DNA of 64,000 bases from Bacteroidales bacterium. Its GTDB lineage: Bacteria > Bacteroidota > Bacteroidia > Bacteroidales > Marinilabiliaceae. The stretch spans positions 1 through 64,000 of the forward strand of contig QKJP01000049.1 in assembly GCA_003249255.1 (NCBI GenBank), read 5' to 3'. How positions within the stretch are numbered: position 1 is the first letter of the stretch; each line of letters begins with the position of its first letter. Positions 1 to 8,305 of this stretch are shown piece by piece. Position numbers and translations under genes: made by a program. Under the pieces are notes generated by a model that saw nothing but the letters and a program-made list of their open reading frames with translations, was not told where the DNA came from and searched no databases.

Positions 1-91
1 ATTTGATTCCAGCTAAATATTCCAGGCAGTCCGCATCCGTTCGGAAGCGATCAGCAAACTCTAGAGCATTTTGTCCTTTGAATAATTCCAT
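1..91 (-). CDS. IS1595-type transposase, N-terminal fragment cut by window edge
   Basis: Reading leftwards from an ATG at 91 gives 30 codons without a stop, running off the window. The peptide begins MELFKGQNALEFADRF and contains CLEYLAGIK, which resembles the N-terminal lead-in to the zinc-ribbon of IS1595-family transposases; the CxxC fingers would lie beyond the edge. The 5' end of the element should fall between 92 and 149, where ctgacctc at 135-142 is a possible but unproven terminal-repeat end. The neighbouring TPR regulator ends at 150 and looks intact at its C-terminus, so the element seems to lie just beside it. Family assignment is by recognition of a short fragment only. Confidence 0.6.
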   Translation of the reverse strand, partial: MELFKGQNALEFADRFRTDADCLEYLAGIK

Positions 92-149
92 ACAACCATT
101 GATTTTACAGGAAACAAATATAAGTATTTATCTACTGACCTCAATTAGT

Positions 150-1778
150 TTATTCTGTTTTGCTTTCTTCAATCGAAAACAAATGCTCGAACAAATTATC
201 ATTTCGCTCTAAGCCCATTTTTTTTCGTAAACGATATCTTAACGAATGCACACTTTCTACCCCTATGCCCAATAGATTGGCTATTTCTTTACTGGAGTAA
301 TTAAGTCTTACGAAGGCGCACATTTTTAGCTCTCCGGGTGTTAAGTCGGGATAATTCGATTTAAGTACTTTATAAAAATCTTCGTTAACCTCTACCAAGC
401 GCATTTCAAATTCTTTCCAGTAGTTATTACTGTTATTGGTAAGTTTTTTAAAAATCTTCTTTAGTTCTGATTTTTCAACTTCTTTTTTGCTATCGAATAA
501 GATTGATTTTAGTTCTTTTAACAATTTTTCTTTTTCAACCAACTGTAGGGCGTTGGTGGTAAGTTCTTTATTTTTTAGGTCTATAATGTCTAAGTTCTTA
601 CTTCGTTCGATATCACGCTTTTTTTGAGCCAATTCTTTTTCCGTGCGATGCTTGACTTTAATAAAACGCAGAAGTGCAAAACCAAAAATCAGTAAGAAAC
701 CAATCATGCCTAAGAGAAGAATATTCCGGTAAAAACGAATATTTGCTTCGTGCTCTAATTGTTTGAGTTTTTGATTTTGCGCTCTTTCTTTTTGAATGAG
801 TTTTTCGTTTTTAAAATTATCAGTTAATTCCAGTAAAGATTTATTGTTCAAACTTCTACTATCGAATAATTCCTCATTTGTTTGTTTAGCCTTTGATAAA
901 CAACTTAGAGCCTTCTCGCAATCACCGGTTTCGGTGTACACTTTGGTCAGTTCATCGTAAATCAGTGGCACATAGTTTTTATGGTTTTCATAGGTTTGCG
1001 ATAAGTGTAGTGCTTTATTGTAGTAGTTAATGCTTAAATCGTATTGCTTTTGGATCTGGTAGGCATCACCCAATTCTTTAAATAACACAATCAGGTAGGA
1101 TGGCGCTTTTTCTTCAAACCAAGGTAAAACCTGATGGATTTGGTTTATGCCTTCTTCATATTTTTTAGTGTTAATATTTAGAAGAGCCTGTTCTGTTAAA
1201 ATATAGTTATTGACCTTTAAATCTTTATCCGCGGAAGCATACATAATTTGGTAACAACTGTCCAAATAAGACTTACAGTTTTCATATTCTCCAAGTTCTC
1301 GATGTAGAATAACCATGTTGTAATAGGCCGAAACCATTTCTTTAGATGAAATTTCCTTTTTCCTTACTAATTTTTTGCGAATTGAAATGGTTGAATTATA
1401 ATATTTAAATGCTTCATCTTTTCGCAGATAAAAGCAATACAACCACCCAATATCTTCATGAATGGTCGCAATGGCATTTAAATCCTGAATGGCATCTGCC
1501 AAAATTAGCGCTTCCCACAAATAATTAGACGCATTGGCGTATTGAGCTTGCTGCGAATAGACTTGTCCCAGTTGGTTTAAAGTATACAACGCACTCAATG
1601 TATCCTTTTGAGAAATTTGTTGTTCGTACTTCTGCTTCAAATCAAAAATGGTTTCCCCAATTTGGTTATGAGTCAGGTGTTGAATATTGTTTTTAGTCGA
1701 TGAATTTTGCCCTAATGATGTCCAAGACAGGCATGAAAAATTCATCAGAATCAGGATGTTAATCAATCTATTCGTCAT
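150..1778 (-). CDS. TPR-containing membrane regulator with C-terminal LuxR-like HTH
   Basis: A 542-residue protein with an N-terminal signal sequence (about 1-23), a series of tetratricopeptide-type helices (about 45-320), a single membrane helix (about 348-370, ILLLGMIGFLLIFGFALL), a charged coiled coil, and a C-terminal HTH (about 480-530, with LTPGELKMCAF and SKEIANLLGIGVESVHSLR). This layout, periplasmic TPR sensor, one TM, cytoplasmic GerE/LuxR-like HTH, is common in Bacteroidota and is thought to couple an envelope or nutrient signal to transcription. Target genes cannot be read from sequence; the divergent GH2 gene across a 199-bp gap is a natural candidate. The ATG at 1778 gives a good signal peptide. 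Confidence 0.8.
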   Translation of the reverse strand: MTNRLINILILMNFSCLSWTSLGQNSSTKNNIQHLTHNQIGETIFDLKQKYEQQISQKDTLSALYTLNQLGQVYSQQAQYANASNYLWEALILADAIQDLNAIATIHEDIGWLYCFYLRKDEAFKYYNSTISIRKKLVRKKEISSKEMVSAYYNMVILHRELGEYENCKSYLDSCYQIMYASADKDLKVNNYILTEQALLNINTKKYEEGINQIHQVLPWFEEKAPSYLIVLFKELGDAYQIQKQYDLSINYYNKALHLSQTYENHKNYVPLIYDELTKVYTETGDCEKALSCLSKAKQTNEELFDSRSLNNKSLLELTDNFKNEKLIQKERAQNQKLKQLEHEANIRFYRNILLLGMIGFLLIFGFALLRFIKVKHRTEKELAQKKRDIERSKNLDIIDLKNKELTTNALQLVEKEKLLKELKSILFDSKKEVEKSELKKIFKKLTNNSNNYWKEFEMRLVEVNEDFYKVLKSNYPDLTPGELKMCAFVRLNYSSKEIANLLGIGVESVHSLRYRLRKKMGLERNDNLFEHLFSIEESKTE

Positions 1779-1977
1779 CAGCTTTATATCTATAATGCTA
1801 AAATATTAATATTGTGATAATCAATACACTTATTGTGCCATTATTATGCAAAAGTTCAGTTCATATCTAGTTTTTTGACGGGTTGGTTTAGTTCTCATCT
1901 AGCGCTAAAAATCCTTATTCTATTCCATTAGAAATACTTTGGCCTTCGAAAGCAATGTTTAATTAAATCAATTAATC

Positions 1978-4527
1978 ATGAGAACATTATTTAAACAGTT
2001 ATTTGTAGTGCTGGTCTTTTTTTCCTGTATAACGGGATATATTCAGGCACAGCCGAACACAACTTTTTCGCATGAAAAAAATGCGCAGTCAGTGCGAAAC
2101 TTTTCCGGCCGCTTATGGCGCATGAAAATGATGACTCCGGGGCAAGGCATAAAAGAAGGCTTGCAAAATCTTCCACCGGAAGACATCGAGACTTTAATCT
2201 GGAATAATGCGGATGTTCCGGGTGATGTTTACACTGATTTGTGGCAGGCCGGTGTGATTGATGATCCTTATTTTGGAAGAAATAGTGTAAGAGCGCAGTG
2301 GGCACAGCGATACGAGTACTGGTATTCTTATCAGTTTAACTACAATCAGCCCATTAACGATGAAGTGATTGAGTTGGTTTTTGAAGGCGTGGATTATTCC
2401 TGCGAGGTTTGGTTAAATGGCCATTATTTAGGAAAGCATGAAGGTGCTTTTACTAAATTCTCTTTCACCGTGAACGATTACATCAGAACCCACGATTGGG
2501 ATTGGCGTAAACAATCGAACATGTTAATGGTGAAGCTCGATCCTCCTCCTAATGTAAATGCCTTAGTAGCAGGTAAAAAGACTCCATGGTTTGGTGACTA
2601 TTGGAGAGACTTAATTCCTTTTGGAATTACCCGTCCTGTAAAATTAGTGACCAGTGGTAAAGTCCGTTTCACCGATGTGTTTGCAAACAATACCATTAAT
2701 AAGGATGGATCGGCCGATGTAAACCTTGAAATGGAGGTTGAAAATACCGATACCAAAAGCAGAGAAATGACTATTATCGCTTCTCTTGAAGGGAAGAACT
2801 TCGATATGAAAAAGGTTGAAGTTGAATTTACCAAAGAGATGAAACCGGGTGTTAACAAAGTTGAGAAAAATATTCACTTAAAAGATCCAAAACTTTGGTG
2901 GCCTTGGGATTTAGGAGAACCTAATTTGTATAAGGTCAGAATTTCTCTTAAAAGCGATGAGGTGAATCACGATTTTAACGAAACCGTTTTTGGTATTCGT
3001 GAAGTGACCTCTAAATGGAACCCAGGCTTTAAAAAAGGAGTTGATGTTAGTTTTCCGCGTTCGACTTATATTAATGGTAAGTTTCACTTTATTCGTTCGG
3101 CTTGTTGGGGCGGACCACCTGATATTTTCGTAGGTCGAACCAATTTGGATGAATACAAAAAACTGATTCGTTTGGCCAAAGAAGCCAACATGAATAACAT
3201 TCGAATTTTTGGTTGGCATCCTCCTGAAATTCCTGAGTTCTACCAATATTGCGATGAGATGGGTATCACCGTTTGGGCAGATATGATTCCATTAGGTACC
3301 GGAAATATTTCAACGGATAGAGAAAAGCTGGAAGATATTTTTAATACTGCCGTAATGGTAGCTAAAGAACGTCGTAATCATCCTTCGTTTATTATGACAG
3401 AAGGTGGAGAAGAAATGTTATTGCGAACTGCCGATGCGCATTTCGGTAGGGCATTTCTAGAGGAACTTGGTGATTCGATTACGAAATACATCCATATTCC
3501 TTATGTGCCTGATTCGCCTATGAATGATCGTTGTCACGTTTCGCAAGAGGCTGGTTTTAAACCTAAAGAAGCGGTGCATGCCTTAAGGTATTTTTACGAC
3601 ATGGGTCGATGGTTGCACGAAGACTGGTATCAAAATTTTGCATCGGGTTACCCTATTGTACCTGAGTTTGCAATTACTTCTGTTCCATCGGTTGAAAGCT
3701 TGAAGAAATTTATTCCTGAAGACGAATTATGGCCTCCGGGATTAAGTTGGGGACACCATTGGGCAGATTTAACCCGATTGAGAATGCAAAACTGGGATGT
3801 GTTTGGCGATGAGAAAAAAGGTTCGTTAGAAGAATTTGTAAATGCCACTCAAGATGCGCAAGGTATTATCTTTCAGAATGGTGTTGAGCATTTTAGAAGA
3901 AGCAAACCTAGTTTAAGTGGGATCTCATTGTGTCACTTCATCACGTATTGGCCGGATATGAAATGGGGAATTGTGGATAATTACCAACAACCAAAGCGCT
4001 CTTACTATTTTGTGCAGAAAGCGTATCAGCCTCTTCTTGTTAACTTCGAATTTACTAAACGCCGTTGGAACAATAAGGAAGCTTTTGAAGGAAATATTTG
4101 GGTAATCAATGATTTCTATCAGGATTACAAGGATTGTAAAGTGACGATTCAAATCAAGAATGATTCGGATGAAACCTTGGTGAATAAAACTTTTGATATT
4201 GCTCAGATTGACGGTAACAGTGCGAAATCATTTTTCCCGATCAACGAAAAAGTTTTAAAATCAGTGAAAGAAAAATTCTATGTTGATCTTGAGCTAACGG
4301 ATAAAAAAGGAAATGTACTTTCTAAAAACGATTACTTCTTTTTGATCGGTGATCAACAAAAAGCCACTGAAACTTTCAATGCCTGGGAGCAAAAAAGAAT
4401 CAGACAGGAAAACGATAATGGCAATGGTAGTTACGGCTCTTATTACCACTTCTTCGAAGAATTATCTGAAGAAAATGGTAAAGACTTTAATAGTGATGTA
4501 GAGAAACCAAAGGCTAAGGATTTTTAA
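1978..4527 (+). CDS. Secreted glycoside hydrolase family 2 protein (beta-mannosidase / exo-glucosaminidase-like)
   Basis: An 849-residue protein with a signal peptide (about 1-25, ending YIQAQ), an N-terminal sugar-binding jelly roll (about 60-230), an Ig-like domain (about 240-345), a TIM barrel (about 360-690) and a C-terminal Ig-like domain. Barrel landmarks are GWHPPEIPEFYQYCDEMGI and HPSFIMTEGGEEM, typical of the GH2 branch with beta-mannosidases and exo-beta-glucosaminidases. The likely nucleophile is the Glu of VPEFAITSVPS (about 562). The usual Asn-Glu acid/base pair is replaced by TEGGEE (about 473-478), so substrate is uncertain. Signal peptide implies periplasmic or surface action on an oligosaccharide. 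No SusC/SusD pair is adjacent. Confidence 0.82.
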   Translation: MRTLFKQLFVVLVFFSCITGYIQAQPNTTFSHEKNAQSVRNFSGRLWRMKMMTPGQGIKEGLQNLPPEDIETLIWNNADVPGDVYTDLWQAGVIDDPYFGRNSVRAQWAQRYEYWYSYQFNYNQPINDEVIELVFEGVDYSCEVWLNGHYLGKHEGAFTKFSFTVNDYIRTHDWDWRKQSNMLMVKLDPPPNVNALVAGKKTPWFGDYWRDLIPFGITRPVKLVTSGKVRFTDVFANNTINKDGSADVNLEMEVENTDTKSREMTIIASLEGKNFDMKKVEVEFTKEMKPGVNKVEKNIHLKDPKLWWPWDLGEPNLYKVRISLKSDEVNHDFNETVFGIREVTSKWNPGFKKGVDVSFPRSTYINGKFHFIRSACWGGPPDIFVGRTNLDEYKKLIRLAKEANMNNIRIFGWHPPEIPEFYQYCDEMGITVWADMIPLGTGNISTDREKLEDIFNTAVMVAKERRNHPSFIMTEGGEEMLLRTADAHFGRAFLEELGDSITKYIHIPYVPDSPMNDRCHVSQEAGFKPKEAVHALRYFYDMGRWLHEDWYQNFASGYPIVPEFAITSVPSVESLKKFIPEDELWPPGLSWGHHWADLTRLRMQNWDVFGDEKKGSLEEFVNATQDAQGIIFQNGVEHFRRSKPSLSGISLCHFITYWPDMKWGIVDNYQQPKRSYYFVQKAYQPLLVNFEFTKRRWNNKEAFEGNIWVINDFYQDYKDCKVTIQIKNDSDETLVNKTFDIAQIDGNSAKSFFPINEKVLKSVKEKFYVDLELTDKKGNVLSKNDYFFLIGDQQKATETFNAWEQKRIRQENDNGNGSYGSYYHFFEELSEENGKDFNSDVEKPKAKDF

Positions 4528-4549
4528 TAAAAAATAGACATAAGTACAT

Positions 4550-4606
4550 AGTATCAAGTATCAAGATGATTTACATTCGTATGATCATTTTGTACTTGAT
4601 ACTTTT
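4550..4606 (+). terminator. Inverted repeat after the GH2 gene, weak terminator candidate
   Basis: Eleven-base arms agtatcaagta (4550-4560) and tacttgatact (4593-4603) are perfectly complementary and followed by a short T stretch. The 32-base loop is long for an intrinsic terminator, so this may only be a repeat remnant. The rest of the spacer holds tandem ctttgcgt units at about 4727-4745. Confidence 0.3.
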
Positions 4607-4758
4607 GTTGTATGCAATTAATACATCATAAATTACTCATTATATGCGATTTAACTAAAAGCTATTTAGATGAAACGACCATGTAAAAGACCTTACCCAC
4701 AGGGAGATGATTAAATTTTCCTTTGCGTCTTTGCGTCTTTGCGTGAAAAAAATAACAC

Positions 4759-5676
4759 ATGAAATATTTTAAATTCTCCCTTTTTGTTTTGCTCCTTTTT
4801 TTAGGATTATTAAACTCATGTCATAATGTAAAAAATTCAAAATTTTACGGTTTTGATCCACCTGTTGATTCGGCTATGATTTTTGCTCCTGATATTATAT
4901 GCTTCGAAGACCGGTTTGAACAGTCCATCACATTTTCACCAAATGGAAATGAAATTGTGTTTGGTGTATCCAATCAATACTGGGATGATTTTAGAATGCA
5001 TAGCATCAAATTTGAAAATGGCGTATGGTCTGATTCTAAAGAAGTTTTTCCCGGAGGATTGCTTGGTGGCATTGCCCCAATGTTCTCGCCCGATGGGGAA
5101 AGATTGTATCACTCTACCACACGCACAAACTATCCATTTATTGATATCTATTATACCGAAAGAATGGATTCAGGATGGACAGAAGCAATAAAGATGGGAT
5201 TTCCTATTAGCTCAGATTCAATAGAGTTTGAAGTATCGGAAAGTGCCGACCATACAATATACTTCTCATCAACTCGCGAAGGTTGTAAAGGTGAGATTGA
5301 TATATACTATTCTGAATTAGAAGATGGACAGTATAAAACAGCTCATCGAATAAGCAATATGATAAATTCTGATGCTGGCGATGATTGCCCTTTTATTGCA
5401 CCTGATGAAAGTTATCTAATTTTCACCTCTGATAGGGATGGTGGATATGGAGCAAGAGATATCTATATTAGTTTTAGAAACGAGGATAAGTCGTGGACAA
5501 AAGCAATAAATTTGGGGCCAAAAGTTAACTCAGAGTTTTGGGATTTATACCCCTCTGTTTCACCGGATGGTAAATACTTGTTCTTTACAAGACGTGAAAA
5601 GTGGTGGGAAAGTGCTCCATCGGATATATATTGGATTAGCACTAAAATATTTAAAGAAATTCAGATTGAATCCTAA
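4759..5676 (+). CDS. PD40 beta-propeller lipoprotein
   Basis: A 305-residue protein beginning with a lipoprotein signal (hydrophobic stretch to LLNSC, Cys about 21), so probably anchored to a membrane facing the periplasm. The body carries repeated WD40-like PD40 blades: FSPNGNEIVFG, FSPDGERLYHST, APDESYLIFTSDRDGG, VSPDGKYLFFTRR. These blades resemble the TolB propeller and Bacteroidota OmpA-linked PD40 proteins, but no OmpA or peptidase domain follows. It is probably a binding or scaffold protein; the ligand is unknown. It follows the GH2 gene after 231 bp, so co-transcription is uncertain. Confidence 0.78.
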   Translation: MKYFKFSLFVLLLFLGLLNSCHNVKNSKFYGFDPPVDSAMIFAPDIICFEDRFEQSITFSPNGNEIVFGVSNQYWDDFRMHSIKFENGVWSDSKEVFPGGLLGGIAPMFSPDGERLYHSTTRTNYPFIDIYYTERMDSGWTEAIKMGFPISSDSIEFEVSESADHTIYFSSTREGCKGEIDIYYSELEDGQYKTAHRISNMINSDAGDDCPFIAPDESYLIFTSDRDGGYGARDIYISFRNEDKSWTKAINLGPKVNSEFWDLYPSVSPDGKYLFFTRREKWWESAPSDIYWISTKIFKEIQIES

Positions 5677-5938
5677 ACTGCATGCAAGTGGCCGTTTATA
5701 AAAGTATAGGACTCTCCTAGTTTAAAAAATCTAGGTTTACAATTTGCTTTGTTTTGATACTTATGTCTTGATACTTGCATCTATTTTTAATCATCTTACT
5801 CTTAAGCTCTCATCTTTAATTAAAGAAAAAAAACTTTAATAAAGTCCTGATATTCGATATGTTGAGACTTTTTTTGTGGTTAATATTGCTCCATCTGCTT
5901 GATTTTCATGCTAAAAAACAATCAAAAAAGTCTAAAAT

Positions 5939-5971
5939 ATTGTGGCTATTTCGTCGAAACCCTTAATTTTG
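5939..5971 (+). promoter_or_regulatory. Bacteroidota-type promoter for mutA
   Basis: TAATTTTG (5964-5971) fits the Bacteroidota minus-7 box TAnnTTTG, and attg (5939-5942) lies 21 bases upstream, matching the TTTG minus-33 element. Transcription would begin near 5977, about 27 bases before the ATG at 6004. This argues against the longer mutA reading frame from 5899. The rest of the gap from 5677 to 5938 shows no gene. Confidence 0.62.
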
Positions 5972-6003
5972 CGACTTTGGAAAAAACAAACAGTTATAAT
6001 ATT

Positions 6004-7878
6004 ATGGCAAATAAAACAAATCAACTGTTATTTAGTGACTTTCCTCCGGTCTCTACCAAAGAGTGGATGGATAAGATCACGGCAGATCTAAAAGGTGCAG
6101 ACTTTGATAAGAAGCTTGTATGGAGAACAAATGAAGGTTTCTCGGTACAACCTTTTTATAGAGCCGAAGACCTAGAGTCTTTAAAGTACCTGGAAACACA
6201 ACCGGGAGAATTCCCTTATTTACGTGGTAATAACGCAACCAGTAACAAATGGTTCATCCGTCAGGAAATCGCAGTGACTGATGTGAAGGCTGCGAATGAA
6301 AAAGCCTTGGTGTTATTAACCAAAGGAGTTGATAGTCTTGGATTTTCTTTCGAAGATGATTCATTAATTTCTGAAGATAACATTGAAGCATTATTAAAAA
6401 ATATCATTTCTGATGATGTTGAGCTTAACTTCGTAACCAGACATGGTAACCGTAAGTTAGTTGAAGCGTTAATAGCTGTTTTTGGTAAGATGAACCGTGA
6501 TTTATCTAAGGTAAAAGGTTCTATCAACTTCGATCCGATGGGTAGTCTTACCGTGAAAGGTAAAATGTGTACCGAGTTAGAAAAAGCGATGGCTAACACT
6601 AAAGAATTAGCTGAGCTATCTGCTATTGTACCGCAGTTTAGAACCATTGGGGTAAATGCAAAAAACTTTAATAACGCAGGTGGTACTTGTGTTCAAGAGT
6701 TAGGTTTTGCCCTAGCAATGGGTAGCGAGTATATTTCGCAATTAACCGAACTTGGTGTTTCTGTAGATTTAGTTGCTTCAAAAATCAAATTTAATTTTGG
6801 TGTAGGTGGTAACTATTTTATGGAGATTGCCAAATTTAGAGCGGCTCGTTTATTATGGTCTAAAATTGTAAAAGAATTTAAAGCGGCCGGTAACGAAGTT
6901 TGCAAAATGCAAATTCATGCTGAAACTTCTAATTGGAACAAAACGATTTTCGATCCAAACGTAAATATGTTACGTACCCAAACAGAAGCCATGTCTGCTA
7001 GTTTAGGAGGAGTAGCATCGTTAACAGTAACGCCATACGATACATTATATAAAGAATCTGATGAGTTCTCTGAGCGCATTGCTCGTAACCAGCAATTATT
7101 ATTGAAAGAAGAATCTCACTTCGATCAGATTGTAGATCCATCAGCCGGTTCTTATTACATCGAGAATTTAACAGACTCTATCGCTTCTGAAGCCTGGAAA
7201 TTATTCTTAGCTGTTGAAGAAAAGGGTGGTTATTTAGCAGCCTTAAAAGAAGGTTTTGTTCAGGCAGAAATTAAAGCTACTGCCGAAAAGCGTCGTCAAG
7301 CAATAGCTACTCGTCGCGAAAACCTGTTAGGTACTAACCAATTCCCAAATATCACTGAGGTTATTTCTTCTAAAATTGATGCATCAAAATTAGAGAAAGC
7401 AGCTAAATCTTGTTGTACAGACTGTAAGGTAGAAGTTGAGCCAATCGAATTATTCCGCGGTGCAGAAGACTTTGAAGCCTTACGTTTAGCAACAGAAAAG
7501 GCAGCAAAACGTCCTAAAGTATTCATGTTAACATATGGTAACTTAGCCATGCGTTTAGCACGTTCTCAGTTCTCTGGTAACTTCTTTGGTTGTGCCGGGT
7601 ACGAAATCATCGATAACTTAGGTTTTAAAACCATCGAAGAAGGTGTTGAAGCAGCTAAAGCCAAAGGTGCTGACATTGTTGTACTTTGTTCTTCGGATGA
7701 AGAGTACGCAGAAGCAGCTCCTAAAGCATTCGAGTTATTGGGTGACACACCGTTAGTAATCGCTGGTGCACCAGCCTGCGCTGATGAGCTAAAAGCAAAA
7801 GGTATCACTCACTTTGTGAATGTACGTTCGAATGTACTTGAGACACTTCAAGGGTTTAATAAATTAGTTTTAAGATAA
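6004..7878 (+). CDS. mutA: Methylmalonyl-CoA mutase small (beta) subunit
   Basis: A 624-residue protein starting MANKTNQLLFSDFPP. It is the non-catalytic partner of MutB in the heterodimeric adenosylcobalamin-dependent mutase that interconverts succinyl-CoA and (R)-methylmalonyl-CoA. It carries the mutase barrel (about 40-500; RGNNATSNKWFIRQEI, DPSAGSYYIENLTDS) and a degenerate C-terminal B12-type Rossmann domain (about 530-624) that lacks the DxHxxG cobalt-ligand motif, as expected for beta subunits. The frame stays open upstream to 5899, but a promoter lies inside that extension, so 6004 is preferred. The partner mutB follows after an intervening four-helix-bundle gene. The cobalamin operon at 29.5-42.7 kb supplies the cofactor family. 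Confidence 0.95.
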   Translation: MANKTNQLLFSDFPPVSTKEWMDKITADLKGADFDKKLVWRTNEGFSVQPFYRAEDLESLKYLETQPGEFPYLRGNNATSNKWFIRQEIAVTDVKAANEKALVLLTKGVDSLGFSFEDDSLISEDNIEALLKNIISDDVELNFVTRHGNRKLVEALIAVFGKMNRDLSKVKGSINFDPMGSLTVKGKMCTELEKAMANTKELAELSAIVPQFRTIGVNAKNFNNAGGTCVQELGFALAMGSEYISQLTELGVSVDLVASKIKFNFGVGGNYFMEIAKFRAARLLWSKIVKEFKAAGNEVCKMQIHAETSNWNKTIFDPNVNMLRTQTEAMSASLGGVASLTVTPYDTLYKESDEFSERIARNQQLLLKEESHFDQIVDPSAGSYYIENLTDSIASEAWKLFLAVEEKGGYLAALKEGFVQAEIKATAEKRRQAIATRRENLLGTNQFPNITEVISSKIDASKLEKAAKSCCTDCKVEVEPIELFRGAEDFEALRLATEKAAKRPKVFMLTYGNLAMRLARSQFSGNFFGCAGYEIIDNLGFKTIEEGVEAAKAKGADIVVLCSSDEEYAEAAPKAFELLGDTPLVIAGAPACADELKAKGITHFVNVRSNVLETLQGFNKLVLR

Positions 7879-7908
7879 TAGACTGATAGATTATAGATAA
7901 TAGACGTA
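7879..7908. repeat. Left inverted repeat flanking the four-helix-bundle gene
   Basis: The spacer between the mutA stop and the next ATG is built from tagac/tagat units. Its segment tagataataga (7894-7904) is an exact inverted copy of tctattatcta at 8271-8281. In the polycistronic message these arms could pair and put the intervening gene in a loop. A closely related sequence lies at 35117-35155. Confidence 0.65.
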
Positions 7909-8268
7909 ATGCACAATTTTCGAGAGCTTAAAATTTGGGTTAAGGGTCGTAATTTGGTTAAAGAAGTATATGAAGTAACTTCATCATTTCCACGATCTGA
8001 GATTTATGGCTTAACCAACCAAATGAGAAGAGCTTCTGTTTCAATTCCTTCTAATATTGCAGAAGGTTCTGGAAGAAAATCTACTAAAGATTTTTGTAGA
8101 TTTTTAGAAATTGCATTTAGCTCTGCTTTAGAGTTAGAAACACAGTTCTATTTATCTTATGATCTAACATTTATGACTGAAGAGCAATTAGATTATTTCT
8201 TGACTAAGGTTCATGAAATACAGAAAATGATATCAGCATTTTCAGATTCGCTTGCTAATAAAGTCTAA
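7909..8268 (+). CDS. Four-helix-bundle protein (23S rRNA IVP / S23 family) inserted in the mutase operon
   Basis: A 119-residue protein beginning MHNFRELKIWVKGRNLVKEVYEV, with SFPRSEIYGLTNQMRRASVSIPSNIAEGSGR, the hallmark of the S23/IVP family first described as the ORF of intervening sequences in bacterial 23S rRNA. The length (about 120) is normal and the frame is intact. It separates mutA and mutB, which are usually adjacent, with 30 and 37 bases either side consisting of imperfect inverted repeats. No link to mutase chemistry is known; it looks like an inserted unit tolerated inside the operon. The biochemical role of the family is not settled. Confidence 0.9.
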   Translation: MHNFRELKIWVKGRNLVKEVYEVTSSFPRSEIYGLTNQMRRASVSIPSNIAEGSGRKSTKDFCRFLEIAFSSALELETQFYLSYDLTFMTEEQLDYFLTKVHEIQKMISAFSDSLANKV

Positions 8269-8305
8269 TATCTATTATCTAACATCTAATAATCTATAAG
8301 AAAAG
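8266..8305. repeat. Right inverted repeat flanking the four-helix-bundle gene
   Basis: The spacer before mutB repeats tctaat/tctatt units. Positions 8271-8281 (tctattatcta) are the exact inverse of 7894-7904, and similarity continues imperfectly to about 8297. Together with the left copy this gives terminal inverted repeats around the IVP-type gene. Confidence 0.65.

Noticed and set aside
3-212. Plus-strand frame of 69 codons at the left edge
   Set aside because: It overlaps the minus-strand transposase fragment and the end of the TPR regulator, both better supported, and its sequence is unlike a real protein.
5899-6003. Longer start for mutA
   Set aside because: A TTTG-N21-TAnnTTTG-type promoter lies inside the extension and family members start at MANK-like positions.
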